In this document: positions 26,679 through 35,431 of the stretch, one piece after another | How positions within the stretch are numbered: the first letter of the stretch is position 1 | Layout of the letters: each line of letters begins with the position of its first letter | Assembly: GCA_002104535.1 (NCBI GenBank) | Contig: NBOG01000004.1 | Coordinates: forward strand, 259,453-308,009 | Length of the DNA stretch: 48,557 nt | Origin: Cognaticolwellia sediminilitoris | Lineage (GTDB): Bacteria > Pseudomonadota > Gammaproteobacteria > Enterobacterales > Alteromonadaceae | Direction of reading: 5' to 3' | Translations under genes and position numbers: made by a program | Notes under the pieces: generated by a model | The model's input: only the letters and a program-made list of their open reading frames with translations | Databases searched by the model: none | What the model was told of the DNA's origin: nothing

Positions 26679-28070
26679 CTACTTAATTGCTTTTACTCCA
26701 CGGTATGCGACTAACTCGCCTAAAATAATTACCGATAATGCTCCCCATAGTACTTCCCAAACAACACCTTGGCCTGGGACATAAATAAAGAGTGTAATGG
26801 TTACAAGTAAAATTGCAGCACATAAATAGGCGAATACTTTGACGACTTTTGGACTACCAGGAAACCTAAAGTGACCATCATCTGCAATTCGTCCATTTAT
26901 ACCGATGTGTGACTGACGAATTTTTATAAATGCTGTACACACAGCCACGTATGGCAACATAAATATAACGCCGCTAAAAGCGAATAATGACCAAAATAAG
27001 TCTTCATTACTTCCTGCCAAAAATCCGTAAAGCATCAATAATATAGAGGCTGATATCCCCAATAAAATGGAAGCACCAATTGGCGTACCATGCTTTGATT
27101 CTATTGCAAAAAATGCCGGCAGTTCTTTATCTATTGCCGCTTCTGCAGCTGCTCGATTCGCCCCCATTGCCCAAGTAGCACCATTTGAAAAAAAGGTATA
27201 TAAAGCGCCAACACCTAATAACATAACGAAACCATCGCCGAGCGGAGTGCCACCAAAAAATCGCCCAAGAGTGTCCATCAAACCATCAACGACATCAATT
27301 TTTTCAGCTGGTTGAGCAATCAAAATTGCAAAAGTTGATAGAATATATGCCCCAACGACGACCGCGATTGATGAGAAAACTGCTTTAGGTAAATCTTTTC
27401 GCGGATTTTTCATTTCAGCACTACTGGCACTGGCTAGCTCGAAACCTAACATGCCATAAACAATTGCAGGTAAATATTGCAAACTAAAACCACCATTCTC
27501 CGTAGTCGGCAGCATAGTAGCCAAAGTAAATTCGTTCGCTATGCCATTGTTCATCCCGTAAGTGATACCGCCAATGATAAGCACTGAAAAAATAATTAAC
27601 TTAAAGACAGCACCAATGTTAGGTATCCACTTTCCGATATTTAATGCTACGACATTAACAAAAACTACCACCCAGATGAGTACTTGCCCGAGAATTATTT
27701 GCGCGCTTAAAGACATCTCTGGGAAAAATATTTGTGAAAATATGCCGGCAAACAATATAAATATTGCAGGGATCCAAACCGCCACATTGGCCCAATAATA
27801 CCAGCTAATACGCGAAGCCATTTTTTGGCCATACGCTCGTTTTACCCAGGCATAAATACCACCCTGCTCAGGGTAAACGGAACCTAGTTCAGTGCAAATA
27901 GCACCAAATGGTAACAAGAAGAGTATCGTTAAAACTATCCACCAAAATATAGCTGTGGGGCCCATAACAGCCCCTGCAGCTAAAGTATCTAATAATAAAA
28001 CGGCAGACACACAAAATAGAAAAATATCTCTTTTGCCCAATGTTTTTTCATGCACATGTTTTGCGGTCAT
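26679..28070 (-). CDS. APC-family amino acid/polyamine permease
   Basis: 463 residues with about 12 membrane helices. The family glycine-rich first helix (LDTLAAGAVMGPTAIFWW region) and a FGAICTELGSVYPEQGG block match the glutamate:GABA antiporter/putrescine importer branch of the APC superfamily. It starts 9 bp after the aldehyde dehydrogenase stop with AAGAGA as ribosome-binding site, so the two are cotranscribed from the promoter carrying site c. Likely substrate is the amine or amino acid used by the cluster (inference). A strong terminator follows. Confidence 0.88.
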   Translation of the reverse strand: MTAKHVHEKTLGKRDIFLFCVSAVLLLDTLAAGAVMGPTAIFWWIVLTILFLLPFGAICTELGSVYPEQGGIYAWVKRAYGQKMASRISWYYWANVAVWIPAIFILFAGIFSQIFFPEMSLSAQIILGQVLIWVVVFVNVVALNIGKWIPNIGAVFKLIIFSVLIIGGITYGMNNGIANEFTLATMLPTTENGGFSLQYLPAIVYGMLGFELASASSAEMKNPRKDLPKAVFSSIAVVVGAYILSTFAILIAQPAEKIDVVDGLMDTLGRFFGGTPLGDGFVMLLGVGALYTFFSNGATWAMGANRAAAEAAIDKELPAFFAIESKHGTPIGASILLGISASILLMLYGFLAGSNEDLFWSLFAFSGVIFMLPYVAVCTAFIKIRQSHIGINGRIADDGHFRFPGSPKVVKVFAYLCAAILLVTITLFIYVPGQGVVWEVLWGALSVIILGELVAYRGVKAIK

Positions 28071-28079
28071 AATTTTCTC

Positions 28080-29501
28080 TTACTCTATGATAAAAGCCTG
28101 TACTTCAATAAATTCGCGTAATCCTTCAACGCCCCACTCTCGACCATTTCCTGACTGTTTAAAGCCACCAAATGGAGCATGAGTATTGAAATATGCGCCT
28201 TGAATGTAACATTGCCCAGCGCGAATTTTTTGGGCAATTTTTAGTGCTGAATTTGTGTCTTCTGCAAATACGCCAGAAGACAAACCAAACACTGTATCAT
28301 TGGCAATTTCTATCGCTTCATCGATTTCGATATAAGGTATGATGCAAAGAACAGGACCAAAAATTTCTTCTTGGGCAATGGTCATATCATTAGTCACATT
28401 AGCAAAAATAGTTGGCATAACATAAGCCCCTGCTTGTAAGTCAGCAGGTAAATCTACCCCACCTGTCACAACAGTTGCTCCTTCTTTTATACCGATATTG
28501 ATATAATCTAACACTCTTTTTTGCTGTAAAGCTGAACTCAATGGCCCCATAGTGACGTTTGAACTTTTAGGGTCGCCGACAACATTTTCTTCCGCAACGC
28601 TCTTGGCAATTTCAATCGCTTGTTGATAACAGCTTTGTGGCACTAACATTCGAGTTAGCGCGCTACAAGTTTGGCCTGAGTTGAGCATAACATCTTCAAC
28701 GCCATAGCGGACTGCTGCAGCTAAATCTGCTCCTTCAGTAATAATGTAAGGTGATTTACCGCCAAGCTCTTGGCAAACCCTTTTAACACTTCCTGCTGCC
28801 GACTGTGCAACTTTTATACCCGCGGCTGTTGAGCCGGTAAATGAGACCATATCGACATCTGGATGTGAACATAAATGCTCGCCAATTTCACTTCCAATAC
28901 CAGTTATAACATTAAAAACACCGGCAGGCGCCGCCACTTTATGAAAAATTTCTGCCAAAATTAAATCTTGCAGTGGTGTTTGCTCTGCAGGTTTTGCCAC
29001 TACAGTACAGCCCGTTGCTAACGCCGGCCCTAGTTTTCCAACTAACTGAGATAAAGGATAATTCCAAGGGTTAATTAATACACAAACTCCCACGGGAGCA
29101 TGTCCTTGTATGACGCCATTTTCTGTTGACGTTTGCTCCACATAGCCAGTTAACTCTGCAAAGGCTCTAAACGAATCAATCGCACCTTGAACTTGAATAT
29201 CTTGAGATATATGTTTTGGGCAACCCATGGTGATCGAAATGGCATCAGTAAAGTCATCCCGTCTGTTTTCCATTTCATCAGCAATAGCGTTAATCAATTG
29301 GCTACGTTGTGCAGCAGTGGTTAAAGACCATGCCGTAAACGCCGATTTAGCGGCTAAAACTGCGGCATCTACATCAGCAAAATTCGCACTCACTGATTCT
29401 GCACACAACTCACCATTTGCTGGATTAATAACAGCAATAGTTTCTGCGCTATTAGGCGATTGCCATTGACCATTGATATAAAGCTGATGATATTTAACCA
29501 T
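28080..29501 (-). CDS. NAD(P)-dependent aldehyde dehydrogenase
   Basis: 473 residues. Catalytic Cys279 (NSGQTCSAL), general base Glu245 (CQELGGKSP), oxyanion Asn144 in NPWNYPL and the cofactor block FTGSTAAG (221-228) are all present. Substrate in this context is probably an aminoaldehyde such as 4-aminobutyraldehyde or 4-guanidinobutyraldehyde, giving GABA or 4-guanidinobutyrate. I chose ATG 29501 (MVKYHQLYING) because AGG lies upstream and the family begins there; the frame opens ten codons earlier. First gene of an operon with the permease. Site c is centred 69 bp upstream. Confidence 0.92.
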   Translation of the reverse strand: MVKYHQLYINGQWQSPNSAETIAVINPANGELCAESVSANFADVDAAVLAAKSAFTAWSLTTAAQRSQLINAIADEMENRRDDFTDAISITMGCPKHISQDIQVQGAIDSFRAFAELTGYVEQTSTENGVIQGHAPVGVCVLINPWNYPLSQLVGKLGPALATGCTVVAKPAEQTPLQDLILAEIFHKVAAPAGVFNVITGIGSEIGEHLCSHPDVDMVSFTGSTAAGIKVAQSAAGSVKRVCQELGGKSPYIITEGADLAAAVRYGVEDVMLNSGQTCSALTRMLVPQSCYQQAIEIAKSVAEENVVGDPKSSNVTMGPLSSALQQKRVLDYINIGIKEGATVVTGGVDLPADLQAGAYVMPTIFANVTNDMTIAQEEIFGPVLCIIPYIEIDEAIEIANDTVFGLSSGVFAEDTNSALKIAQKIRAGQCYIQGAYFNTHAPFGGFKQSGNGREWGVEGLREFIEVQAFIIE

Positions 29502-29560
29502 GTTGTAAACCTGTAATTTAATTATGAGCACTAAGACTATGTTAGCCTAAGCAATAAAAG

Positions 29561-29578
29561 TACCCCCTATTGGGGAGA
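29561..29578. promoter_or_regulatory. Putative operator (site c)
   Basis: TACCCCCTATTGGGGAGA: CCCC (29564-29567) and GGGG (29572-29575) around TATT. Centred 69 bp upstream of the aldehyde dehydrogenase ATG, the same distance as site b from its gene. Confidence 0.6.
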
Positions 29579-29649
29579 CCTGCGGAATTACTGACTTTAA
29601 CAATAACAATCTAAGGGCAATTCGGCCCCGATTTGCGCTTTGATATACG

Positions 29650-31005
29650 TCAATTATTACCATTTATTTTCTTTTTAACTCGGCGGCTGAACAACCAAAT
29701 ACTGGCTAAAACCATTGGCATCATTATGGCAATAACAACCGACTTATTTATCGTCACATTAACGCTATGTAGGGCATCTAACAAATAATCGCAAAGCGCG
29801 AGCACGTAAAAAGTCATGACAACAACTGATAGACTTTCAACTGTTTGCTGTAAGTTAAATTGCATTTGTGCCCTGCGATCCATGGATTGCAACAAAGCTT
29901 GATTTTGCGCTTCAATCGCCATATCGATGCGAGTCCGTAAAAAATCACTGGCGCGGTCTACCCTACTCGATAAATCGTCTAACCTTCGCTTTGCTGCCAA
30001 TACGGTTCGATATGCAGGCGATAATCTTCGATCAACAAAAGCACTAAAAGTTTGCAGCTCATCAATTTCACGCTCCTGTAATTCAGCAAAGCGACTTTTA
30101 ACCATTTGATAATACGCGCTACCGGCATCAAAACGATAACGAGAGGACGCAATTAATTCAGCTATATCTGCGGCCATTTCCGAGAGTTGAGCTAACTGCT
30201 CTTTCTCCTCAGATGAAGATTTAATATCTTTTTGCTTTTTAAGTAAGTTAGCTAACTGTGATTCCATCGAACTGACTTTAACACTCACCTTTTGTGCCAA
30301 AGGAAAAGCTAATAATGTCATATTTCGATACGCCTCTATTTCAAGCAACGCTCTTAAAACTCGGCCACTTTGGCACTCATTTAAACTTGAATTTACTAAT
30401 AGAATCCGATTGAAATTATCGTTATGTAGCCGCAATGCGCTCAACATTGTTGCTTCACCATTATGCAAATCGGAGCCCATTAAGCGCTGGCCTTCGAAAT
30501 ACTGGCGCAGTGTATCTCTATCGAGCTCTATGCTATCGGCATTTAAGGCATCAATGTGAACTGCCGCAATGATTTCGCCGGGGATCATTTCAAGCCAATC
30601 AACAGGTACTATGGCTATTGGTGGACATTCGAACGGACTTGGTCCGCTATCATGTATTAAAAAAGTATAACTGCTGAATTCGGTGTGGCGCTCCCATCTG
30701 ATTTCATAGTCACCCACTTTTTGATAAAAGCATGAAGCGCCATCAACTGGCGGATTTACACTATAACGAGAACATAAGGCTTTTAAATGCAATAGTTCAT
30801 CGAACTGACTAGAATCTTTTTGATGCAAAAAACATAGCTGCGAAACCCTTAACGGTACTTTAGAAACAGAAAAAGGCCGAGCATGTAAATCAGCATAGTT
30901 TTGACTAAAATAATGGTGCTTAGTCAATTGGCTATAAAAGTTGGATGGTGATGGTAAAGGACTATTTACTATAGAGTTTCCCAACGTTTTCTTCTCTAAA
31001 ATCAC
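29650..31005 (-). CDS. DUF3422 membrane protein
   Basis: 451 residues. The N-terminal half is soluble with conserved ARPF and RWERHTEFSSYTF blocks; a long helical, probably coiled-coil region follows (about 250-390), then two C-terminal membrane helices (about 396-415 and 422-440) and a basic tail. This layout is that of DUF3422, whose role is unknown. Its GTG start overlaps the aminotransferase stop by 4 bp (GTGA), so translation is coupled to that gene. That coupling suggests a role in the same amine metabolism. An alternative start a few codons further is possible but would lose the overlap. Confidence 0.85.
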   Translation of the reverse strand: MILEKKTLGNSIVNSPLPSPSNFYSQLTKHHYFSQNYADLHARPFSVSKVPLRVSQLCFLHQKDSSQFDELLHLKALCSRYSVNPPVDGASCFYQKVGDYEIRWERHTEFSSYTFLIHDSGPSPFECPPIAIVPVDWLEMIPGEIIAAVHIDALNADSIELDRDTLRQYFEGQRLMGSDLHNGEATMLSALRLHNDNFNRILLVNSSLNECQSGRVLRALLEIEAYRNMTLLAFPLAQKVSVKVSSMESQLANLLKKQKDIKSSSEEKEQLAQLSEMAADIAELIASSRYRFDAGSAYYQMVKSRFAELQEREIDELQTFSAFVDRRLSPAYRTVLAAKRRLDDLSSRVDRASDFLRTRIDMAIEAQNQALLQSMDRRAQMQFNLQQTVESLSVVVMTFYVLALCDYLLDALHSVNVTINKSVVIAIMMPMVLASIWLFSRRVKKKINGNN

Positions 31006-32354
31006 TTGACGAAAAGTCCTTCGCGGGTAACAAAATCTAAGGTTTGGTCTAATGACTTTTCTAGTTTTTCGATCAATTCGTCTATATGCGCTTCAGTTAC
31101 TATTAGTGGTGGACAAAAAGCTAATGATGAACCCGCCACTGTTCTTATAATTAAGCCAATGTTCTGACAAGCTTGCATAGCAAAAATTCCAACAGCCGGA
31201 GTGGTAAAGGCTAAACCTGTCTGTTTATTTGCGACAAGCTCTATCGCTGCAATCAGGCCTTTGCCGCGAACTTCACCGACTAATGGATGTACAGAAAGTG
31301 CCTGTAAACGTTTTTGTAAATATGCGCCCACTATTGCGGCATGTTGAAAAATATTATCGCGTTGATATATCTCTAAAGTTTTTAAAGCGACAGCGCAACC
31401 CAATGGGTGTCCAGAATAAGTATAGCCGTGACCAAAGACTCCAACTTTGTTACTTGGTTCAATCATAGCTTCATACATGTCACCACGAATAATTGAGGCA
31501 CTTATAGGCACGTAACCAGAGGATAGCTGTTTTGCGAAGGTCATCATGTCGGGATTAGAAATCCCCATCGTTGTTGAACCAAAGTCATTACCGGTTCTGC
31601 CAAAGCCCGTGATCACTTCATCGGCCCAAAATAAAATATTATATTTTTGCAACACAGCTTGCACTTTCTGGTAATAACCGTCTGGCGGAACGATAACACC
31701 ACTTGCCCCGGTGATTGGCTCTGCGATAAAGGCGGCAATTGTGTCAGGACCTTCACGTAAAATTAATTGCTCTAAATTATTAACAATACGATCAACAAAC
31801 ATTTGCTCTGATTCATTGTCTATTGCTTGACGATAATAATGTGGAGCATCCGTGCGCAATACACCAAGGGCTTCAAAAGGCAGATCAAAATGTTGATGAT
31901 TAGGGGGTAAGCCGGTTAGTGATGCAGCAGCGACAGTAACGCCATGATATGAGCGTTCACGAGCAATTATTTTATATTTCTCTGGTTTCCCAATTGCATT
32001 AAAGTAATAACGCAGCATTTTGATATGACTATCATTGGCGTCACTGCCTGAATTACCAAAAAATACTTTAGCGTTATCTACCGGTACCATCGCTGTCAGC
32101 TTTTCGGCGAGATCAATACCCACTTGGTGGCTTTTTCCACCAAACATATGAGAATAAGAAAGTTGACCCATTTGTTGGTTAGCGGTTGCGATTAATTCTC
32201 TATTATTATATCCCAACGATGTACACCATAGTCCCGCCAACCCTTCCAAATACTGCTTGCCTTTGTTGTCATAAACATAGGCACCTTCACCACGGGATAA
32301 AATCAGTGTTTCGGTTTGTGTTAAGTTTGTTGTTGGGTAAATTATTTGGCTCAT
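31002..32354 (-). CDS. Class III PLP-dependent aminotransferase (SpuC-like)
   Basis: 450 residues. PLP-binding Lys275 (TFAKQLSSG), Asp245 in WADEVITG, and the FFGNSGSDAND block are all present. Class III enzymes of this subtype include putrescine-pyruvate (SpuC) and omega-amino acid aminotransferases; the amino donor here may be putrescine, agmatine, cadaverine or GABA, which cannot be separated by eye. It is coupled to DUF3422 through a 4-bp overlap. A strong minus-strand terminator hairpin lies at 32440-32500, 85 bp before the start codon, suggesting attenuation or an upstream small RNA. No C-run/G-run site lies upstream. Confidence 0.92.
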   Translation of the reverse strand: MSQIIYPTTNLTQTETLILSRGEGAYVYDNKGKQYLEGLAGLWCTSLGYNNRELIATANQQMGQLSYSHMFGGKSHQVGIDLAEKLTAMVPVDNAKVFFGNSGSDANDSHIKMLRYYFNAIGKPEKYKIIARERSYHGVTVAAASLTGLPPNHQHFDLPFEALGVLRTDAPHYYRQAIDNESEQMFVDRIVNNLEQLILREGPDTIAAFIAEPITGASGVIVPPDGYYQKVQAVLQKYNILFWADEVITGFGRTGNDFGSTTMGISNPDMMTFAKQLSSGYVPISASIIRGDMYEAMIEPSNKVGVFGHGYTYSGHPLGCAVALKTLEIYQRDNIFQHAAIVGAYLQKRLQALSVHPLVGEVRGKGLIAAIELVANKQTGLAFTTPAVGIFAMQACQNIGLIIRTVAGSSLAFCPPLIVTEAHIDELIEKLEKSLDQTLDFVTREGLFVK

Positions 32355-32868
32355 CGTTTTTTATTTCCAAAATTAATTGCACGCAAGGGCATCAACGAAT
32401 ATCAACTGCATAAAAAACATTAGTTAATATTATCTAAATAAAAAAAACCTAACCCGCTGAGAACGTTATCCAAAGGAGTTTAATAAAATTGCGGGTTAGG
32501 CTAAGGAAACACTACTTAATACGGTTTAAGGTGGTTTATTAATTTACAAACGCTTTAACGGTATTGCCGTGTCAGTCGCTTTTAACAATAAGCTCACCAG
32601 TCATCTGAAGTGCTATTGAATATTAAAACTCTCTCATTTTAAATACAAAACATTCAACCTTATGTTTTAGGCGTGTAAAACTTATAATAAAAATTATGAT
32701 GTTAGGCTTAAGCTACCAAGTTACTGAACTAATACTTTGGGAAAATTTAGGAGGCCGAAAATAATAATTAACGCTTTATTAGCTTATAAACGCTATATTT
32801 TTAATGGTTATACAGATAAGATTATCAGGTGATATTTACTCATTATTATTGAAGTATTAAGGAAAAAT
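32355..32868. other. 514-bp gap between divergent aminotransferase and cytochrome genes
   Basis: Holds the terminator hairpin above and a small ACGG/CCGT hairpin near 32558-32571. No ORF of note. I looked for a known riboswitch pattern (glycine, guanidine) on the minus strand and could not match one. Confidence 0.4.
32440..32500 (-). terminator. Terminator hairpin in or before the aminotransferase leader
   Basis: 10-bp perfect stem (CCTAACCCGC 32448-32457 / GCGGGTTAGG 32491-32500), 33-nt loop, followed on the minus strand by eight T (32440-32447). There is no minus-strand gene between it and 33351, so it either attenuates the aminotransferase-DUF3422 transcript or ends a small RNA. Confidence 0.7.
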
Positions 32869-33339
32869 ATGAATTATTTGACGAAAGTGATTTTGACCGC
32901 CTCTGCGATTATTACTGCAACGTCAGTGTTAGCTGAAGGTGCAAAATCTTTAGATCATGCTGAAAAAGCCACAGACAACCGCAAAGCAGTATTTAGCCTG
33001 CTAGGTTCTAATATGGGCCCTTTAGGTGCTATGGCTAAAGGAAAAATACCTTTAGATGCTAAAGTAGTAGAAAAAAACGCTTTAAGAATTAATCAATTAT
33101 CAATGATGATTGCTGATTATACCAAAACCGATACTTCTGCTTTTAAAGTAAAAACAGCCGCGTTAGATAAAATTTGGCAGCAACCAGAAGCGTTTACTAA
33201 ACGTATCAATGCTTTAAGCAAAGCTTCAGCACACTTACAAGTTGCCGCTAAATCAGGTGATGAATCTGAAATTAAAAAAGCAATTTCAGGTGTTGGTAAA
33301 TCATGTGGCGGTTGCCATGATGATTTCAAAGCTGATTAA
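32869..33339 (+). CDS. Cytochrome c' / c556-type monoheme cytochrome
   Basis: 156 residues. Signal peptide (1-22, ending VLAEG region) directs it to the periplasm. The single haem site is Cys146-Gly-Gly-Cys149-His150 at the extreme C-terminus, the mark of the four-helix class II cytochromes c. Residues 27-140 are predicted helical. AAGGA precedes the ATG. It is convergent, 11 bp away, with a cytochrome b561-type gene, a common functional pair in electron transfer. Whether it takes electrons from amine oxidation is unknown. Confidence 0.9.
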   Translation: MNYLTKVILTASAIITATSVLAEGAKSLDHAEKATDNRKAVFSLLGSNMGPLGAMAKGKIPLDAKVVEKNALRINQLSMMIADYTKTDTSAFKVKTAALDKIWQQPEAFTKRINALSKASAHLQVAAKSGDESEIKKAISGVGKSCGGCHDDFKAD

Positions 33340-33350
33340 TAAGACACTAT

Positions 33351-34034
33351 TTAATAATAGTACTCTTCAATAACAGGGGCGTTTATTACCACTAACCAAT
33401 AAACAAAACCTGCAACTGCAAATGATAACAAGATAGCTAGGCCAATTTTTGAATGGCTGATGCTATCTTTTTTATTTACTTCATTAGATGATTTCTTGCC
33501 CGTGATCATAGCTGAAATCAACGCCTGCTTCTTCACTCCAACATAATAAGCAATGGCAATAATGTGCAATGCTACCGCGCCTAAAATAAGATTAAAGCCA
33601 TTACGATGAATAAATATAAATATTGCTTCTAATTCGCTACTAACACTACTGTTATATGGACCGTAGGTGAATATATCGTCATTCATAAATAGGCCACTAA
33701 TCGCTTGTATTAAGACGGTAGATAACATAAAAAACACCATCAAACTGCCTAAAGGATTATGGCCTGGATATTTTAATGCTTTTTCTTGATTAAAGGCCTT
33801 TATATACAAAGCCACTTTGCTCAAGCTTGGAATGAAATTAATAAATTTTGAATGGGTGCTACCAAAAAATCCCCACAATATTCTGAAGATTATTAGTCCT
33901 AGAGTAAAATATCCCACCAATAAGTGATATTCAATATAGCCATTATCTTGATTTGATGTATACCAAGAAGCACTAATACTCAAAACTAGTAGCCAATGAA
34001 AAAGGCGTAGAGGTAAATCCCAGATTAAATGCAT
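33351..34034 (-). CDS. Cytochrome b561-type di-haem membrane protein
   Basis: 227 residues from ATG 34034 (MHLIWDLPLRLFHW), which matches the usual family start; the frame opens at 34103 but those extra residues are poorly family-like. Four main helices plus a C-terminal helix. Conserved His in RLFHW, in a HLLVGY helix, and in later helices (FIHRNGFN, ALHIIAI) are candidate haem ligands, as in the Ni-hydrogenase b-type/b561 family. Likely passes electrons between quinol and a periplasmic c-type cytochrome such as its convergent neighbour (inference). A C-terminal hydrophobic helix (about 200-218) follows a Ser/Lys-rich linker. Confidence 0.85.
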   Translation of the reverse strand: MHLIWDLPLRLFHWLLVLSISASWYTSNQDNGYIEYHLLVGYFTLGLIIFRILWGFFGSTHSKFINFIPSLSKVALYIKAFNQEKALKYPGHNPLGSLMVFFMLSTVLIQAISGLFMNDDIFTYGPYNSSVSSELEAIFIFIHRNGFNLILGAVALHIIAIAYYVGVKKQALISAMITGKKSSNEVNKKDSISHSKIGLAILLSFAVAGFVYWLVVINAPVIEEYYY

Positions 34035-34170
34035 ACGTTCGCTGTTAATTTTTATATTTTGTCTAAATATTATATCAACAATGATGAAAATTGAGCAGAG
34101 CAAAATTGTTATATTTTGTCACTTCTATCGCACTTTAACACAGCCTATATTTTTGCTTTTAAAGCATGGC

Positions 34171-34217
34171 AAACCTAGCGAGCGTTTATACACATAAATG
34201 TTCGCTAGGTTTTTATA
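34171..34217. terminator. Long terminator hairpin after the ureohydrolase gene
   Basis: 19-bp stem with two G-U pairs: AAACCTAGCGA-GCGTTTAT (34171-34189) / ATAAATGT-TCGCTAGGTTT (34194-34212), ACAC loop. It lies 15 bp past the ureohydrolase stop. The T run is better on the plus strand (34208-34216) than on the minus. Confidence 0.75.
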
Positions 34218-34226
34218 CCCGTTTAC

Positions 34227-35180
34227 TTACCTTCGCACGCAACCAGGGAAGCTACAAAGCATTTCAAAGATAAGGTTTGCAGCTAATAAAGAGGTATTGC
34301 CGGAAGTATCATATGGCGGAGAAACTTCAACGAGATCGGCACCGACTAGATTGGTTCCATACATACCACGAATAATTTCTAATGCTTGTGATGAAGTTAA
34401 ACCTGCCGGTTCTGGTGTACCGGTTCCTGGAGCATATGCTGGGTCAATACCATCGATATCAAAAGTTAAGTAAGTTGGCATATCATTGCCAATCAATTCT
34501 CGCACTTCTGCCATCAACGGCTCTAATGATTTAAACCAGCATTCCTCGGCTTGTACTACTCTGACACCACGGTCAACGGCCCATTGAAAATCATCTGAAC
34601 TGTAACCTGTTGCACGTTGACCAATTTGTACCATTTTTTTAGGGTCAACTAAGCCCTCTTCAATCGCGCGTCTGAAAATAGTGCCATGACACTCTTTTTC
34701 ACCAAACATAGAATCATTTATGTCGGCATGTGCATCAATATGTACTAAAGCCATCTTTCCATGCTTTTTATATAAAGCCCTAAGTATTGGTAGAGTTATC
34801 GTATGATCGCCACCAACAGTCATGGTCTTTATATCGCAGGCCATGACTTGATCAAAATGTGCTTCAATTATTTTTATAGATTCAGCTAAATTAAAAGTAT
34901 TAATAGCAACATCACCAATATCTGCAATTTGGAAACTGTCAAAGGGAGCGGCTTGTGTATACATCCCATATGGACGAACCAAAACAGACTCATTTCGAAC
35001 TGAACGTGGTCCAAATCGTGTACCACTGCGGTTACTGGCGCCTATATCGAGAGGGACGCCTATTATGCCAATATCTAAGGTGTCAGTTAATTCGCTACTA
35101 GGTAAACGAAACATTGTTCCTGGGCCAGCAAAACGTGGCATTTCATTACCACCTAACGGCTGATTAAACTCTTTACTCAT
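34227..35180 (-). CDS. gbuA: Agmatinase-family ureohydrolase, closest to 4-guanidinobutyrase
   Basis: 317 residues from ATG 35180; AAGGTGAG lies 5 nt upstream (the frame opens one codon earlier at GTG). Binuclear manganese motifs are GGDHT, HIDAHADIND and DIDGIDPAYAPG. The N-terminal QPLGGNEMPRFAG, the VPLDIGASNRSGTRFGPR block and the VEVSPPYDTSGNTS end closely match Pseudomonas GbuA as I recall it, better than E. coli SpeB. It would hydrolyse 4-guanidinobutyrate to GABA and urea; agmatine to putrescine remains an alternative. Alone on its transcript, with site d centred 110 bp upstream and a strong terminator behind. Confidence 0.88.
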   Translation of the reverse strand: MSKEFNQPLGGNEMPRFAGPGTMFRLPSSELTDTLDIGIIGVPLDIGASNRSGTRFGPRSVRNESVLVRPYGMYTQAAPFDSFQIADIGDVAINTFNLAESIKIIEAHFDQVMACDIKTMTVGGDHTITLPILRALYKKHGKMALVHIDAHADINDSMFGEKECHGTIFRRAIEEGLVDPKKMVQIGQRATGYSSDDFQWAVDRGVRVVQAEECWFKSLEPLMAEVRELIGNDMPTYLTFDIDGIDPAYAPGTGTPEPAGLTSSQALEIIRGMYGTNLVGADLVEVSPPYDTSGNTSLLAANLIFEMLCSFPGCVRR

Positions 35181-35280
35181 CACATCTCACCTTATGAAAT
35201 ATTTTACTTAATTTGTGCTTCTGTAACAGTATTACAAAATACGTTTAACTACTAATGTAACAGCCTTACCCTAGCTTGTT

Positions 35281-35300
35281 TATTCCCCATACGGGGAGTA
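35281..35300. promoter_or_regulatory. Putative operator (site d)
   Basis: TATTCCCCATACGGGGAGTA: CCCC (35285-35288) and GGGG (35293-35296) around ATAC, with T/A symmetry extending outward. Centred 110 bp upstream of the ureohydrolase start. It is over 500 bp from the NSS transporter on the other side. Confidence 0.55.
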
Positions 35301-35355
35301 AGCACAAGCGACGAAGAAAAACATATTACCAATACACATTAACTAGCACTTAACC

Positions 35356-35380
35356 TGTAGGGGCGACTTCAGTCGCCGTA
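35356..35380. repeat. REP hairpin, family 3
   Basis: TGTAGG foot then GGCGACT (35362-35368)-TC-AGTCGCC (35371-35377). Same layout as families 1 and 2 with a different stem. Confidence 0.75.
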
Positions 35381-35431
35381 GTACCAAACTTACATATAAG
35401 ATCCTAAAAAATCGTCAATCACAATAATGTC

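Noticed and set aside
32500-32650. Possible glycine or guanidine riboswitch on the minus strand before the aminotransferase
   Set aside because: A GAGAG stretch near 32630 and a small ACGG/CCGT hairpin near 32560 caught my eye, but neither the glycine nor the ykkC/mini-ykkC conserved cores can be laid over the sequence.
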